Source: Nostoc indistinguendum CM1-VF10 (GTDB lineage Bacteria > Cyanobacteriota > Cyanobacteriia > Cyanobacteriales > Nostocaceae). From it: a stretch of DNA of 64,000 nt. Shown in pieces: positions 1 to 9,721 of this stretch. The DNA lies in assembly GCA_019359215.1 (NCBI GenBank), contig JAHHHS010000022.1, forward strand, positions 1-64,000, in the 5' to 3' direction. The position numbers were made by a program, and so were the translations under genes. Position 1 is the stretch's first letter. Each line of letters opens with the position of its first letter. A model generated the notes under the pieces. That model was not told the origin of the DNA. It was given only the letters and a program-made list of their open reading frames with translations, and ran no database searches.

Positions 1-1
1 G

Positions 2-94
2 AAAAATCGAATCCTCAAGTTTATCGACTACTTTAACCAAACAATGGCTAAACCTTTTAAGTGGACATATAAGGGCAAAGTTTTGGCTATTTAA
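2..94 (+). mobile_element. 3' end of an IS630-type transposase gene (cut by window edge)
   Basis: The reading frame from base 2 codes about 30 residues up to a TAA at 92-94. It contains FIDYFNQTMAKPFKWTYKGK, which matches the characteristic C-terminal tail of IS630/Tc1-mariner family transposases of cyanobacteria. The catalytic DDE region lies outside the window, so intactness cannot be judged. The following 180 bases before the next gene hold no coding signal; the right terminal inverted repeat of the element should lie there but cannot be identified without the left end. Confidence 0.7.
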
Positions 95-273
95 TGGTCT
101 GCTTACTTCCGCCGTGCTGTACTAGGTGTGTGGAAAAATTTATAAGTATGTAACGAAAAATTAAGTTTAGTTTTTTCATACTTACTTAATTGGCTACAAA
201 ACCATAAAAACACGCGGATTTTTGTGTATGCTTTGTGACCATGTGCCTTTGCGATACACTTCCGGGAGTAAAC

Positions 274-1482
274 ATGGAACGCGCCATTTCTGCGTTGGGA
301 ATCTTAGTTTTTATCGGTATATCCTACGCCTTCTCTGTTAATCGTCGTGCGGTGCGTTGGCGAATAGTGGCCTGGGGTTTAGGATTGGAGTTTGCATTTG
401 CGCTAGTAATTCTTAAAACTCCTTGGGGTTTGAATGTGTTTAAATCTCTGGGAGATATTGTCAGCCAATTTTTAGCATTTTCTGATGTTGGTGCAAAATT
501 CGTCTTTGGAGAAAATTTTAAGGATCATTTCTTTGCCTTCCAAGTGCTGCCGACAATTATCTTTTTCTCTGCCTTCATCAGCGTTTTGTATTACTACGGT
601 ATTTTACAGCGAGTGGTAAACGTGATGGCGTGGGTAATGATGAAGACGATGAAAACATCGGGTTCTGAATCTTTATCGTGTGCAGGTAATATTTTTTTTG
701 GCCCAACAGAGTCGGCGCTGATGGTTAAACCTTACATAGCGAATATGACGCAATCCGAACTCCATGCCGTGATGACGGGTGGTTTTGCCACAATTGCAGG
801 TGGAGTTCTAGGGGCATATCTTTCCTTTGGGATACCAACAGAACATCTGATTGCTGCTTTCTTTATGACTACTCCCACATCGTTGGTGGTATCAAAATTG
901 CTGTATCCAGAAACAGAAGTATCAGAGACAATTGGGAAGGTAAAAGCGGATGTAGAAACCAATTATGTAAATGTAATTGATGCTGCTACGACGGGAGCAA
1001 TTGATGGCGTGAAGTTAGCTGTTAACGTCGGCGTGATGATTATTGCCTTTTTAGGATTATTAGCTGCGCTGAATGCACTGCTAGGATGGTTGGGGGCATT
1101 CGTGGGTTTACAGCAACTGTCATTACAGTGGATTTTATCTTTTGTTATGGCTCCCGTAGCTTGGCTGATGGGCGTACCTTGGGCTGATTGTCGGCAAGTT
1201 GGGGCTTTATTGGGTACAAAAACAATTCTGAATGAGTTTATTGCTTTTTTGGATTTGAAGGCACTAATTGAAAGTGATAAAATTTCCCAACGCGCAGTAA
1301 TTATTGCGACTTACGCCTTATGTAATTTTGCAAATATAGGTTCAATTGGAATGACGATTGGCGGCATTACTGGAATAGCACCTAATCGCCAGCATGATTT
1401 AGCTCGAATGGGTGTAAGGTCAATGATTGGCGGATTGTTAGCGGGTTTTATTACCGCTTGTATTGCTGGTATGTTGATTTGA
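274..1482 (+). CDS. NupC/CNT-family concentrative nucleoside transporter
   Basis: Inner-membrane importer that moves nucleosides with a cation gradient. The protein is hydrophobic throughout with several membrane segments. It has the family signature NIFFGPTESALMVKPY near residue 140, the GGFATIAGGVLGAYLSFGI segment and a later LYPETE loop, in the order seen in NupC proteins. Length (402 residues) is normal. I place the start at ATG 274 because GGGAG lies about 5 bases upstream and the protein then begins directly with a first membrane helix. An ATG at 235 would add 13 residues (MTMCLCDTL...) with no good ribosome site. It stands alone; the next gene is on the other strand. Substrate preference (purine or pyrimidine) cannot be told from sequence reading. 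Confidence 0.9.
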   Translation: MERAISALGILVFIGISYAFSVNRRAVRWRIVAWGLGLEFAFALVILKTPWGLNVFKSLGDIVSQFLAFSDVGAKFVFGENFKDHFFAFQVLPTIIFFSAFISVLYYYGILQRVVNVMAWVMMKTMKTSGSESLSCAGNIFFGPTESALMVKPYIANMTQSELHAVMTGGFATIAGGVLGAYLSFGIPTEHLIAAFFMTTPTSLVVSKLLYPETEVSETIGKVKADVETNYVNVIDAATTGAIDGVKLAVNVGVMIIAFLGLLAALNALLGWLGAFVGLQQLSLQWILSFVMAPVAWLMGVPWADCRQVGALLGTKTILNEFIAFLDLKALIESDKISQRAVIIATYALCNFANIGSIGMTIGGITGIAPNRQHDLARMGVRSMIGGLLAGFITACIAGMLI

Positions 1483-1798
1483 ATAAGAATACTTCCAAGC
1501 CAGAATTCAGGAGTTATATCATGTCCGCCAAATTACCCATAATGGGACTTAGCAAAAATTAATACTAATCTTCTATGAAGATACACAGAATAAAGGGCAT
1601 GGCAAAGACAAGCCCCTACCAGCGTATTTGTATCATTATTAAAGTGAAATGGTATAAGCTGCAATGTCGCTACTTCAGCTAACCGATGCCTTTTTACGCA
1701 ATATTGAAAATGAACTCCACCCGTTCTCAGTCGAAAAGGTGGAGTTAAGAAATTGGAGAGTTGGTAAATTCTCCTCACAAATGACAAATGACAATTAG
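1483..1798. other. Intergenic stretch between two convergent genes
   Basis: Low-coding AT-rich sequence. A short open frame on the minus strand (1533-1787) has no recognisable domain and no ribosome site, and its composition looks like the repeat-derived filler common in Nostoc intergenic DNA. No convincing terminator hairpin or RNA gene was seen. Confidence 0.4.
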
Positions 1799-2965
1799 CT
1801 AAATACGCGACTTGACAAATTTCTCCAATCTATCCATTCCCTTTTCAATCGTCGCCATATCTGTGGCGTAGGAAAGGCGAATGTTATTATCAGCACCAAA
1901 AGCAATTCCGGGAATGACTGCAACTTGATGTTTTTCTAGCAAAGCGTCACAAAATTCTAGGGATTTTAGACCGGTTTTGCTGATATCAGGGAACAGATAA
2001 AAAGCGCCATCTGGTGAGGCGGTACTCAAACCGGGAATGGCGTTGAGTCTGTCTAGCATTACCTGTCGACGTTTGGCGAAGGCTTGGCGCATTTCTTCGA
2101 CACAATCTTGAGGACTTTGTAGCGCCGCGATCGCACCATATTGGGCAAAGGTACATACGTTAGATGTACTATGCCCTTGGATGGAACTCGCGGCTTTAAT
2201 GATTTCCACGGGCCCCGCTAAATAACCAAGTCTCCAACCAGTCATAGAATAAGCCTTCGCAAACCCATTACTGATCAAAGTGCGGTCAAAAATTTCCTTC
2301 CCAAGAGAACCGATGCTGATATGTTCTGCACCGTCGTAGAGAATCTTTTCGTAAATCTCATCAGAGACGACAAAGATATCTGCATCTACTACTACCTGCG
2401 CCAGTGCTTTGATTTCATCTGGCGTGTAAACCATCCCTGTGGGATTAGATGGAGAGTTGAGAATAAATAACTTTGTCTTGGGTGTGATTGCTTTACGAAG
2501 TTGTTCGGGAGTAATTTTATAACCCGTCGTTGCATCTGTGGGGACAATTACTGGGACTCCACCGACCAAAGTCACCATTTCGGGATAACTTAACCAGTAG
2601 GGTGCAGGGATAATTACCTCATCACCTGGATCAATTAGTGCCACCATCAAGTTGTACAAAGAATGCTTACCGCCATTGGTGACGATGACATTCTCTAACT
2701 TGTAATCAAGACCGTTATCAATTTTAAGCTTATGGGCGATCGCTTCCCTTAACTTTGGTTCTCCAGCTGCTGCACCATATTTGGTTTTGCCTTCTTCCAA
2801 AGCTTTGATTGCTGCGGCTTTAATATGCGCTGGGGTATCAAAATCTGGTTCTCCAGCGCTAAAACTACAAACATCTATTCCTTCCGCCTTCAGTCCTTTA
2901 GCCTTGGCTGCGATCGCTAAGGTTAATGAAGGTGTTACCTGACTTACTCTTGCTGCCAGCTTCAT
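1799..2965 (-). CDS. aspC: PLP-dependent class I aminotransferase, aspartate aminotransferase type
   Basis: Cytoplasmic enzyme that transfers the amino group between aspartate/glutamate and 2-oxo acids. It shows the fold type I landmarks in order: [10 protein letters not shown] near the N-terminus, NGGKHSLYN for cofactor phosphate contact, [17 protein letters not shown], and [17 protein letters not shown] with the Schiff-base lysine in the position after FA. A C-terminal arginine segment (NIRLSYAT) is the usual substrate carboxylate binder. ATG 2965 (MKLAARVSQ) is preferred because it starts at the usual place for the family; a GTG 27 bases further out (2992) is possible. Length 388 residues is standard. 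It is monocistronic between unrelated neighbours. Some members of this subgroup also act on prephenate, which cannot be excluded. Confidence 0.9.
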   Translation of the reverse strand: MKLAARVSQVTPSLTLAIAAKAKGLKAEGIDVCSFSAGEPDFDTPAHIKAAAIKALEEGKTKYGAAAGEPKLREAIAHKLKIDNGLDYKLENVIVTNGGKHSLYNLMVALIDPGDEVIIPAPYWLSYPEMVTLVGGVPVIVPTDATTGYKITPEQLRKAITPKTKLFILNSPSNPTGMVYTPDEIKALAQVVVDADIFVVSDEIYEKILYDGAEHISIGSLGKEIFDRTLISNGFAKAYSMTGWRLGYLAGPVEIIKAASSIQGHSTSNVCTFAQYGAIAALQSPQDCVEEMRQAFAKRRQVMLDRLNAIPGLSTASPDGAFYLFPDISKTGLKSLEFCDALLEKHQVAVIPGIAFGADNNIRLSYATDMATIEKGMDRLEKFVKSRI

Positions 2966-3226
2966 TCTTACTTTTTTTGGCAAATCTTTCACTTATCTAA
3001 GGATATCCCAGAATCTCTACCAAGATTTGCCTCTTCAGAATTCTCTTAACTGGTCTAATTAGCAAACATTTGCACTCTTAGTCTATAAAATCCAAAGGCG
3101 CACAGTTAGTTGTACGCCCCTACGAAAGACCTTACTATGCAATTAAAAACAGCTATCAATCTGACCAAGCCTCCTTTGGAGGTAGAGTGTAAGGGTAATG
3201 GATCATTACCCTCATTTCCCCACTCC

Positions 3227-4309
3227 CTAAGCTATCGTCACATCTGGCGATAAGTAAACATCTTGAATGGCATGAAATAGCTTCACACCTTCCTCAAAGG
3301 GACGTTGAAATGTTTTTCGCCCAGAAATTAATCCCGAACCACCAGCCCGTTTATTAATTACAGCAGTGCGAACTGCTTCGGCGAAGTCATTTTTACCAGT
3401 CGCGCCACCAGAATTAATCAATCCTACACGCCCAGAGTAGCAATTCAGCACTTGGTAACGAGCTAAATCAATTGGGTGGTCAGTTGTCAATTCTGTGTAA
3501 ACTCGCTCATCTGTTTTGCCGTAACTCTTACCAGTAGCTTTGGCAATTGCACCATAACCATTGTTACTTTCGGGTAACTTTTGTTTGATAATGTCGGCTT
3601 CAATCGTTACACCCAAATGATTTGCCTGTCCAGTGAGGTCAGCAGCAAGGTGGTAATCTTTATCTTGTTTAAAAGCGTTATTCCGCAGATAGCACCAGAG
3701 AATTGTGACCATCCCCAGTTCGTGGGCGCGTTTAAAAGCTTTGCTGATTTCCTGAATTTGTCTAGTAGAATGCTCTGAGCCAAAGTAAATTGTCGCACCT
3801 ACGGCAACGGCCCCTAAATTCCAAGCTTGTTCCACATCAGCAAACAATATCTGGTCAAATTGATTGGGGAAAGTCAGCAATTCGTTGTGATTTATTTTGG
3901 CAATAAAGGGAATTTTGTGGGCATATTTGCGCGAAACGATGCCTAATGTCCCCAAAGTGGTAGCAACCGCATTGCAACCTGCGGCGATCGATAATCTGAT
4001 AATATTTTCTGGGTCAAAGTAAATCGGATTGGGCGCAAAAGACGCACCTGCCGAATGTTCAATCCCTTGGTCTACCGGTAGAATAGACAGATACCCAGTA
4101 TATGCCAGACGACCAGTAGAATAGAGTAACTGGAGATTACGCAATACTTGAGGATTGCGATCGCTGTTGAGCCAGATGCGATCTACAAAGTCTGGCCCCG
4201 GCAAATGTAGTAAATCAGCAGGAACTTTTGCTTTGTATGTAAGCAGTTCTTCAGCCTCTTTACCTAGCAATGACTCGATAGAATTAGCCTCTATGAGCGT
4301 TGTAGTCAT
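3227..4309 (-). CDS. fbaB: Fructose-bisphosphate aldolase, class I (DhnA/FbaB type)
   Basis: Interconverts fructose 1,6-bisphosphate with dihydroxyacetone phosphate and glyceraldehyde 3-phosphate through a Schiff-base lysine, independent of metal. The protein has [18 protein letters not shown] near residue 78, a [12 protein letters not shown] strand in the middle and [18 protein letters not shown] followed by [15 protein letters not shown] near the C-terminus, the phosphate-binding part of this TIM barrel. The 360-residue length fits the long cyanobacterial DhnA-type class I enzyme. The ATG at 4309 is preceded by GAGGGA at good spacing. Cyanobacteria usually also have a class II aldolase as the main Calvin-cycle enzyme, so this is likely a second isozyme. 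Confidence 0.9.
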   Translation of the reverse strand: MTTTLIEANSIESLLGKEAEELLTYKAKVPADLLHLPGPDFVDRIWLNSDRNPQVLRNLQLLYSTGRLAYTGYLSILPVDQGIEHSAGASFAPNPIYFDPENIIRLSIAAGCNAVATTLGTLGIVSRKYAHKIPFIAKINHNELLTFPNQFDQILFADVEQAWNLGAVAVGATIYFGSEHSTRQIQEISKAFKRAHELGMVTILWCYLRNNAFKQDKDYHLAADLTGQANHLGVTIEADIIKQKLPESNNGYGAIAKATGKSYGKTDERVYTELTTDHPIDLARYQVLNCYSGRVGLINSGGATGKNDFAEAVRTAVINKRAGGSGLISGRKTFQRPFEEGVKLFHAIQDVYLSPDVTIA

Positions 4310-4660
4310 AGTTTTTCCCTCAAAAATTGAGCAAATGACCTTGCCTTTAAGATAGCATTTTTAATACTCGTAACTTGGTTAAGCTTGCATTAACTGGATG
4401 TATATTTCTTTTGATCTAAAAGTCTTAAATCATTCTTTAAAAATTGATAAAATCAATGATTATCTGAGATATAACCATGATTTGGGCCAAGATGCACAAA
4501 TAAAAAATCGTACTTTTGAGGATTTTGGTGAATTGCAGACTGATAATTAATTTGATATATTTCGATTTTGATACTTGTAATCTGACAACAATAAGGTTGG
4601 AAAGTAATCTCCATAGACTCCCATTGTAATAATAATCGTTGAAAGAACAAATACAATTCC
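4310..4660. other. Intergenic region between divergent genes
   Basis: AT-rich region carrying the promoters of the aldolase gene and the small gene at 4661. A 69-codon minus-strand frame (4453-4662) shares its ATG position with the plus-strand gene (overlapping CATG) but lacks a ribosome site and any recognisable domain. I see no repeat or RNA here. Confidence 0.35.
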
Positions 4661-4978
4661 ATGAATAAGTTTCAAATCGATATCGACTTCAGCAATATAG
4701 ATTTAGCTTCACTTGAGACAGAAGAAGATTTTCAAAGAGAAGCAAAAATATTACTACCAAAGGTACTGGTTAAACTAGGTGAAAGTGTGGGCGAAAAAAC
4801 TTGGGAAGAATTACAGCAAAAGCTGCAAGGTAGTGGAGGTAAACTCAAATCTTCTCCAAGCGATAAACGCAAGTTTATGCAAGAAACAGGAAGAACTTAT
4901 CAACGAAATGCCAGCAAGAGAGAAAGGCAAGAACTGGAAGATTATATAGTAGAGCAATTACGCCAGCATAAGCAGTAA
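4661..4978 (+). CDS. Small charged protein of unknown function
   Basis: A 105-residue soluble protein, not recognised. It starts acidic (DIDFSNIDLASLETEEDFQ), continues with a predicted helical middle (KILLPKVLVKLGESVGEKTWEELQQKLQ) and ends in a strongly charged helical tail rich in Lys, Arg and Glu. There is no signal peptide, membrane segment or cysteine. The ribosome site is weak (GAAAG about 12 bases upstream). The codon pattern and clean composition suggest a real gene, and the arrangement of a helical N-domain plus basic tail is also seen at the N-terminus of some transposase families, so a domain relic is possible. It is followed closely by the convergent histidine kinase gene. Confidence 0.5.
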   Translation: MNKFQIDIDFSNIDLASLETEEDFQREAKILLPKVLVKLGESVGEKTWEELQQKLQGSGGKLKSSPSDKRKFMQETGRTYQRNASKRERQELEDYIVEQLRQHKQ

Positions 4979-5029
4979 ATATCTACCTAAGTGGATTTTA
5001 AAAGGCAATATAAATGCGAAGGCTTGGTT

Positions 5030-7255
5030 CTAAATTGGTGTTTCGTTGAGCTTAAAATCGCTGTCACTCAAATATCGCATCAATATTGACTCTAATTGGA
5101 CTACCCGAATTGGCTTGATGAGGTAGTCATTTGCACTTCCTGGAAGCATAGTAATTTCCTGCTCTGTAGGTTCAGTAGAGCTAATAATAACAATTTGCAA
5201 ATTTTTGCAAGAAGGCTCATGTCTAAGGATGTTTAGTAAATTCCATTTGCTAACATCCCCTACTAAGTGTAAATTTAAAAAAACTAAATCTGGCTGTAGG
5301 TTTTGCACCTGCTTTAAAAAGTCGTTTCCATTATCTATCCACGTGACTTGGTAGCCAATTGCCTGAAGATAATCTTGCAGCAGGATGCCAGTCTTTTCCT
5401 CTTCTTCCACGAGCAGAATGCGTTTAATCTTGGGATTAGAAAAGGATGGGGAGAAAGAATTATTATTTTCTCTTCCACTCTCCTCTTCTCCTGGATACAC
5501 TGAATTTGGTAAAAACACAGTGAACTGACTACCCTTTCCCAAAGTGGATGTAACGGTAACATCTCCACCATGCAAACGCGCTAATTTGCGTGTTAAGGCT
5601 AAACCTAAACCAGTGCCTTCATACTGCCGATTTAACTGACTGTCAAGCTGTTTAAATGGTTCAAAGAGAAATTGAAACTGATTTGAGTCTATACCAATTC
5701 CAGTATCTGAAACTGTAAATGTTATACCTGACAATACTTTTTTGACTACCAACGATACCTGACCTGCTGGGGTGAATTTAATGGCATTGGTGAGCAGATT
5801 AAGTAGCATTTGCTTAATGCGCCGCTCATCAGCAATACAAATATCCTCTTCTATAGCAATTTCACAGGTGAGTTGTAATCCTTTTTCTAAGGCACGATCG
5901 CGCACTGTCCATATGGCATAATTACATAAATCTGACACTGACAAAGGTGAGAGTAACAGTTCCTCTTTGCCTGCTTCTACCTTAGATAAGTCAAGGACAT
6001 CATTAATCAGTGCCAGTAAGTGTTCACCGCTACTATATATACAACTTACATATTCGTTCTGCTTTTCATTGAGAGAACCAACTATTTGTTCTTGTAGCAA
6101 CTGCGACAAACCCATAATTGCATTCAGAGGTGTCCGCAACTCATGGCTCATGGTTGCTAAAAATTCACTTTTTGCCAAACTGGCGGCTTCTGCTGCTTCT
6201 TGAGAGGCACGAAGTTTCAGCTCTGTCTGCTTACGTTCGGTAATGTCCTCAATCATGGCTAGAAAAAACTCAGGCTCACCATTACTGCCTGGTATAACAG
6301 AAACAGAGATATGAGTCCAAACTAAGCTACCGTTTTGATGCAAACAGCGTCTTTCCATCTCAATGCGATGTCTTTCGACAAACGGTTCCTGATGTTTGGA
6401 AGGGTGGAAACCTACCCTAGAAGTTTTCTTTAAATCTGTGTAAATTCCTGATATCAATTGTTTGTAAAGTTTGAAATCCCCCCTTTGTGTCAAAGTGTAA
6501 TTTGTAAAGCGCTTGCCGTATAGCTCTTCTCGGCCATATCCTAAAATCTTACACAGTGCCAGATTAGTATCGACTATCTGCGCTTTCATATCTATAAGTC
6601 CAATGCCAATAGAGGAACACTCAAAAATCGCCCGGAATTGCGCCTCACTCTGTCGCAGTGCTTCCTGTATGACGTTTCGCTCACTTGCTTCTATAGCCAG
6701 CGTCACCAAATCTGCAATCGAGCCAGCAAAAGTCTCTTCCTCCAAAGTCCATTGGCGACTTTCGCCTATGTGTTCGTTACACACTACGCCCACCAAACGA
6801 CCATCTAGCCAAATCGGTGCATCCAGCAGGGATGTGATCCCCAAAACAGAAAGATAAGACTCAGATAATTCTTGGGTTCTTATATCGTTTATGGCATCAT
6901 CTACGGCAATGGTACATTCTTCTTCTAAAGCCTGGAAATAAACTGGATAATTTTTTTTAAAAAACGAGTTACCAAAGCTATGCTGCTTGGTATTTACATC
7001 ATATAAATTGATGCATTCAATTTTTGAACGTTCTTCATTATATAACCACACCCCGACTCGCTTTACTAAAAGCGTCCGAGCAGCAGTTTCTGTGATTTCC
7101 CTTAAGGCCGCGTTGAGATCACCTTGCTGAAACGTCTTGCTTCTTGCCAGCTGCACCAGTGTCTGACTTTGTTTTCGCCGACGATTTTCTTTGATTTGTA
7201 AAGCCTCTTGGGACTGGTTGTGCTCTGTAATATCTCTAGCTGACACCACCTGCAT
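5030..7255 (-). CDS. Hybrid histidine kinase GAF-PAS-HisKA-HATPase-REC, N-terminus probably lost
   Basis: Signal-transducing kinase without membrane segments. Domains in order: tail of a PAS/PAC unit ([10 protein letters not shown], residues 3-12), GAF (about 25-195), PAS (about 205-345, ending EDITERKQ), HisKA with phosphoacceptor histidine in [15 protein letters not shown], HATPase with N-box [11 protein letters not shown] and G-boxes DTGIGID and GTGLGLAL, and a C-terminal receiver. The receiver has LLVEEEEKT in place of the usual acidic pair and FLNLHL where the phosphorylated Asp should be, so the acceptor is Asn; the conserved Lys (LIKPI) is kept. The ATG sits at the end of a PAC motif and the DNA upstream still encodes the missing part with stops, so the annotated protein is a shortened survivor. 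Whether it is expressed is open. Confidence 0.8.
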   Translation of the reverse strand: MQVVSARDITEHNQSQEALQIKENRRRKQSQTLVQLARSKTFQQGDLNAALREITETAARTLLVKRVGVWLYNEERSKIECINLYDVNTKQHSFGNSFFKKNYPVYFQALEEECTIAVDDAINDIRTQELSESYLSVLGITSLLDAPIWLDGRLVGVVCNEHIGESRQWTLEEETFAGSIADLVTLAIEASERNVIQEALRQSEAQFRAIFECSSIGIGLIDMKAQIVDTNLALCKILGYGREELYGKRFTNYTLTQRGDFKLYKQLISGIYTDLKKTSRVGFHPSKHQEPFVERHRIEMERRCLHQNGSLVWTHISVSVIPGSNGEPEFFLAMIEDITERKQTELKLRASQEAAEAASLAKSEFLATMSHELRTPLNAIMGLSQLLQEQIVGSLNEKQNEYVSCIYSSGEHLLALINDVLDLSKVEAGKEELLLSPLSVSDLCNYAIWTVRDRALEKGLQLTCEIAIEEDICIADERRIKQMLLNLLTNAIKFTPAGQVSLVVKKVLSGITFTVSDTGIGIDSNQFQFLFEPFKQLDSQLNRQYEGTGLGLALTRKLARLHGGDVTVTSTLGKGSQFTVFLPNSVYPGEEESGRENNNSFSPSFSNPKIKRILLVEEEEKTGILLQDYLQAIGYQVTWIDNGNDFLKQVQNLQPDLVFLNLHLVGDVSKWNLLNILRHEPSCKNLQIVIISSTEPTEQEITMLPGSANDYLIKPIRVVQLESILMRYLSDSDFKLNETPI

Positions 7256-7380
7256 TAGTTGACCTCAAGAAGAAATAATTTTGCCTTGCAGTTCTACAGA
7301 AAAATTAGAACCGCCTTTGTATAACTACAATTACTTGATATGGTTTTTAATAACCGGAAAGTATAATTTTTCTCATCAAA
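7256..7380 (-). pseudogene. Decayed PAS-domain coding upstream of the kinase
   Basis: Reading back from the kinase start in the same frame gives KGGSNFSVELQGKIISS, then TGA at 7265-7267, then GQL and the annotated start. Further back, after a frame change near 7316, comes KIILSGY, TAA at 7347-7349, then KPYQVIVVI. Together these spell a normal PAS/PAC segment of the type [40 protein letters not shown], interrupted by two stop codons and one frameshift. The kinase gene was therefore longer at its 5' end and that part has decayed. Confidence 0.7.
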
Positions 7381-7702
7381 ACTTCTTATTCTAGATAACA
7401 AGTTTTAAACTAAATTTTGTTCATCGTTTCTGTTAATTCATTCCAGTGGTTTTTGCCAGGGGATAATTAGCATCTAAAATAATTCTACTATCAAGTAATT
7501 CTACTACCAAGTAGTATAGTATTTTAAATTTGGGTCTAGGGACTAGGAAAGATTCCCAATACCTAACCAATACTTAACACTCGGTTTAATTTTTTGCCTA
7601 GTGCTGGCTACCAAAACACGCTTGATTCTCCTAGAGAAAGATGCATAATCACTCAAATTTTGCAAAAATTGGAATGACAGCAGGTTTTGTGGAGGTGGAG
7701 CG

Positions 7703-8629
7703 ATGACAAATAGTAATGTAAGAATTGTTTCCCTGATTCCCGGCGGAACAGAGATTTTAGCGAAACTAGGCTTGGTTGATGCTATTGTTGGGCGATCGCA
7801 CGAATGTGATTACCCTCCAGAAATTCACAATCGCCCCATTTGTACCGAAGCACGCTTAAACTCCAATGCCTCCAGCAGCGAAATTCATGATGAAGTGAAC
7901 AATTTATTGCAATCTGCTCTCAGTATTTATCAAATCAAAACAGATGTTTTAGAGAAATTGCAGCCTACCCACATTCTCACTCAAGACCAGTGCGATGTTT
8001 GTGCTGTCAGCTTACACGATGTTGAAAAGGCAGTTGCTACACTAATTGATAGTAAACCCCAAATTATTTCTTTACAACCTAATATTCTCCAAGATGTTTG
8101 GGCTGACATTGAACGAGTTGGCAATGCTTTCGAGGTAGACTCGGTTAAAGTGTTAGAAAACTTAAAAGCTCGCGTCAGAATTTGTCAGCAAAAAGTCCAA
8201 GGGCTTTCTTTAAATGAACAGCCTACTGTCGCCTGTATCGAGTGGACTGATCCTTTAATGGCCGCCGCAAATTGGATTCCTGAATTAGTTAACTTAGCTG
8301 GAGGACAGTCTCTATTTTGCACTACAGGTCAGCATTCTCCTGTCTTACAGTGGGAAACACTATTAGCAACTGATCCAGATATAATTGTCTTTATGCCTTG
8401 TGGCTTTGATTTAAATCGCACTCGCCAAGAAGCTAATGTGTTAACTCAACGTTCAGAGTGGGAAAAACTGCACGCTACCAAAGCTGGTAGGGTGTACATC
8501 ACTGATGGCAATTCTTATTTCAATCGTCCAGGGCCTCGATTGGTAGATTCTTTAGAAATTTTGGCAGAAATCTTACATCCAGAAATTTTTCAATACGGTT
8601 ACAAAGGAACTGGTTGGGAAGTTTTGTAA
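7703..8629 (+). CDS. BtuF-like cobalamin/metal-chelate binding protein, TroA fold
   Basis: The 308-residue protein begins RIVSLIPGGTEILAKLGL and continues VGRSHECDYP, the opening of the BtuF/FhuD-like periplasmic binding fold. THILTQDQCDVCAVS and a DPDIIVFMPCGFD segment mark the two lobes. Unlike BtuF it has no signal peptide or lipobox, so it seems to stay in the cytoplasm; this subgroup (cobalamin-binding protein of uncertain role) is widespread in cyanobacteria. A strong site GTGGAGGTGGAG precedes ATG 7703. No permease or ATPase gene is adjacent. It may act in handling corrinoid or another chelate rather than import. Function beyond the fold is inference. Confidence 0.75.
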   Translation: MTNSNVRIVSLIPGGTEILAKLGLVDAIVGRSHECDYPPEIHNRPICTEARLNSNASSSEIHDEVNNLLQSALSIYQIKTDVLEKLQPTHILTQDQCDVCAVSLHDVEKAVATLIDSKPQIISLQPNILQDVWADIERVGNAFEVDSVKVLENLKARVRICQQKVQGLSLNEQPTVACIEWTDPLMAAANWIPELVNLAGGQSLFCTTGQHSPVLQWETLLATDPDIIVFMPCGFDLNRTRQEANVLTQRSEWEKLHATKAGRVYITDGNSYFNRPGPRLVDSLEILAEILHPEIFQYGYKGTGWEVL

Positions 8630-8652
8630 AGGATAATTCAGAACTCAGGAGT

Positions 8653-8688
8653 CAGAATGGGCTAAACCTTAGCTATCCGCTAACAGGA
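8653..8688. repeat. Dispersed repeat, copy 1
   Basis: This 36-base stretch (beginning CAGAATGGGCTAAACC, ending CGCTAACAGGA) recurs at 57530-57565 with a single mismatch. Both copies are intergenic, in the same orientation, and lie about 49 kb apart. It overlaps no gene and has no evident coding role. Confidence 0.8.
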
Positions 8689-8797
8689 TGAATTTGAGTA
8701 AAACAAAATTTAAACATTTTTCTTTTTTCTTTGTTGAAGCTCCATCCATGAAGCAATAGAGTATTCTGAATTCTGAACTCTAACTCCTGATTTCTTT

Positions 8798-9100
8798 TTA
8801 TGGTGTTTTTTCAGAATCTGTCGATGGTTCATTGTTAAATAACAGCAGGCGCGCAGCAAGGATGGCAAATCCCACAGCAGCGATCGCTTTTAACATACGT
8901 GTAGGTAATAATTCCGCTACTGCACCCCCTGCTAATGCTCCCAATAGGCTTGTTAATAGCAGTGCGCCTGCTGCGCCAAAAAATACTGCACGCGGAGAAT
9001 TACAACGCCCTGAAAGTGCGATCGCTGCTAGCTGACTTTTGTCACCTAATTCTGATAAAAATACTGTAATAAAGCTCAATCCTAAGAGATGCCAATCCAT
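8798..9100 (-). CDS. UPF0016/Gdt1 half-protein, hemi-manganese exchanger candidate
   Basis: A 100-residue membrane protein with one copy of the family signature, ELGDKSQLAAIAL, in its first helix and two further hydrophobic segments. Family members in eukaryotes and many bacteria carry two such halves in one chain and move Mn or Ca ions. Here each half is a separate gene; the partner begins at 9626. In Anabaena and other cyanobacteria such split halves have been described as hemi manganese exchangers that work as a pair. ATG 9100 directly precedes the first helix. The 97 bases between the two genes hold a short tandem repeat, so coupling is likely transcriptional, not translational. Confidence 0.85.
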   Translation of the reverse strand: MDWHLLGLSFITVFLSELGDKSQLAAIALSGRCNSPRAVFFGAAGALLLTSLLGALAGGAVAELLPTRMLKAIAAVGFAILAARLLLFNNEPSTDSEKTP

Positions 9101-9117
9101 ATTATTAGGGGGGAAGT

Positions 9118-9160
9118 GAGGGAGCAGGGGGAGCAGGGGGAGCAGGGGGAGCAGGGAAAA
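9118..9160. repeat. Tandem 9-base repeat (GGAGCAGGG units)
   Basis: Four to five tandem units of GGAGCAGGG lie between the two UPF0016 genes. The same unit, in reverse complement, occurs as a longer array inside recJ (about 11745-11830), and variants lie near 17985 and 57840. It is a simple-sequence repeat of the kind spread in Nostoc intergenic DNA. Confidence 0.85.
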
Positions 9161-9197
9161 AATTTAATATTTCTAACTCCTAACTCCTAACTTCTAA

Positions 9198-9626
9198 CTA
9201 ACCTTGAAATACATCCCAAAACAGCATTAGGGAAATCACCAACAACATCACGCCTGCTGATTTTTCTACAGTTTTCGGACTTAGTCGGGTGGCTATCCAA
9301 CTACCTAAAAGCACACCTAATAAGCTGGTGGTTATCAGTGCAGCCGCAGATCCGATAAATACCACCCACGGCGAATGAGATTCTGCACTCATTAACAAAG
9401 TGGAAAGCTGAGTTTTATCTCCAATTTCTGCTAGAAAAATGGTTACAAAAGTTGTACCAAAAACTACTATCGGTGATTGCTGCTTTTGAGGACTATCGGC
9501 AACTACAGGCTCAATTGCCTGAGCGATCGCAGGAGTTAAGTTAAAATCAGTGCTGTCTTTCAGTTCTACCTCGATCTTAGTTTGAGATATGCCATAAATC
9601 TCCAAAGGAGCAGAATCAAGTTTCAC
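9198..9626 (-). CDS. UPF0016/Gdt1 half-protein with N-terminal extension, hemi-manganese exchanger candidate
   Basis: 142 residues: a polar N-terminal extension of about 55 residues and then three membrane segments, the first with the signature EIGDKTQLSTLL. It is the first gene of the two-gene set with the 100-residue half. The start codon is GTG 9626 with no clear ribosome site; there is no ATG upstream of the first helix in frame. The extension (DSTDFNLTPAIAQAIEP) is not recognised and may set orientation in the membrane or partner choice. The two halves probably form a heteromer that moves Mn ions across the plasma or thylakoid membrane; this rests on the family and on work with related cyanobacterial pairs. 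Confidence 0.85.
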   Translation of the reverse strand: MKLDSAPLEIYGISQTKIEVELKDSTDFNLTPAIAQAIEPVVADSPQKQQSPIVVFGTTFVTIFLAEIGDKTQLSTLLMSAESHSPWVVFIGSAAALITTSLLGVLLGSWIATRLSPKTVEKSAGVMLLVISLMLFWDVFQG

Positions 9627-9721
9627 GGGCAGTAGTTTTGGTTGCTAGATGTTTTCATATTTCTATCATATTCTCAGATTGTTGTAATAAATTGCAACTA
9701 CATAATGTCTTTGCATCCTCC

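Noticed and set aside
1533..1787. 84-codon minus-strand open frame
   Set aside because: No ribosome site or domain; sequence resembles repeat-derived intergenic DNA.
4453..4662. 69-codon minus-strand open frame overlapping the start of the 4661 gene
   Set aside because: Shares the CATG with the plus-strand gene, has no ribosome site and no recognisable domain.
9118..9160. Tandem repeats considered as a CRISPR array
   Set aside because: Units are only 9 bases and directly adjacent, with no spacers.
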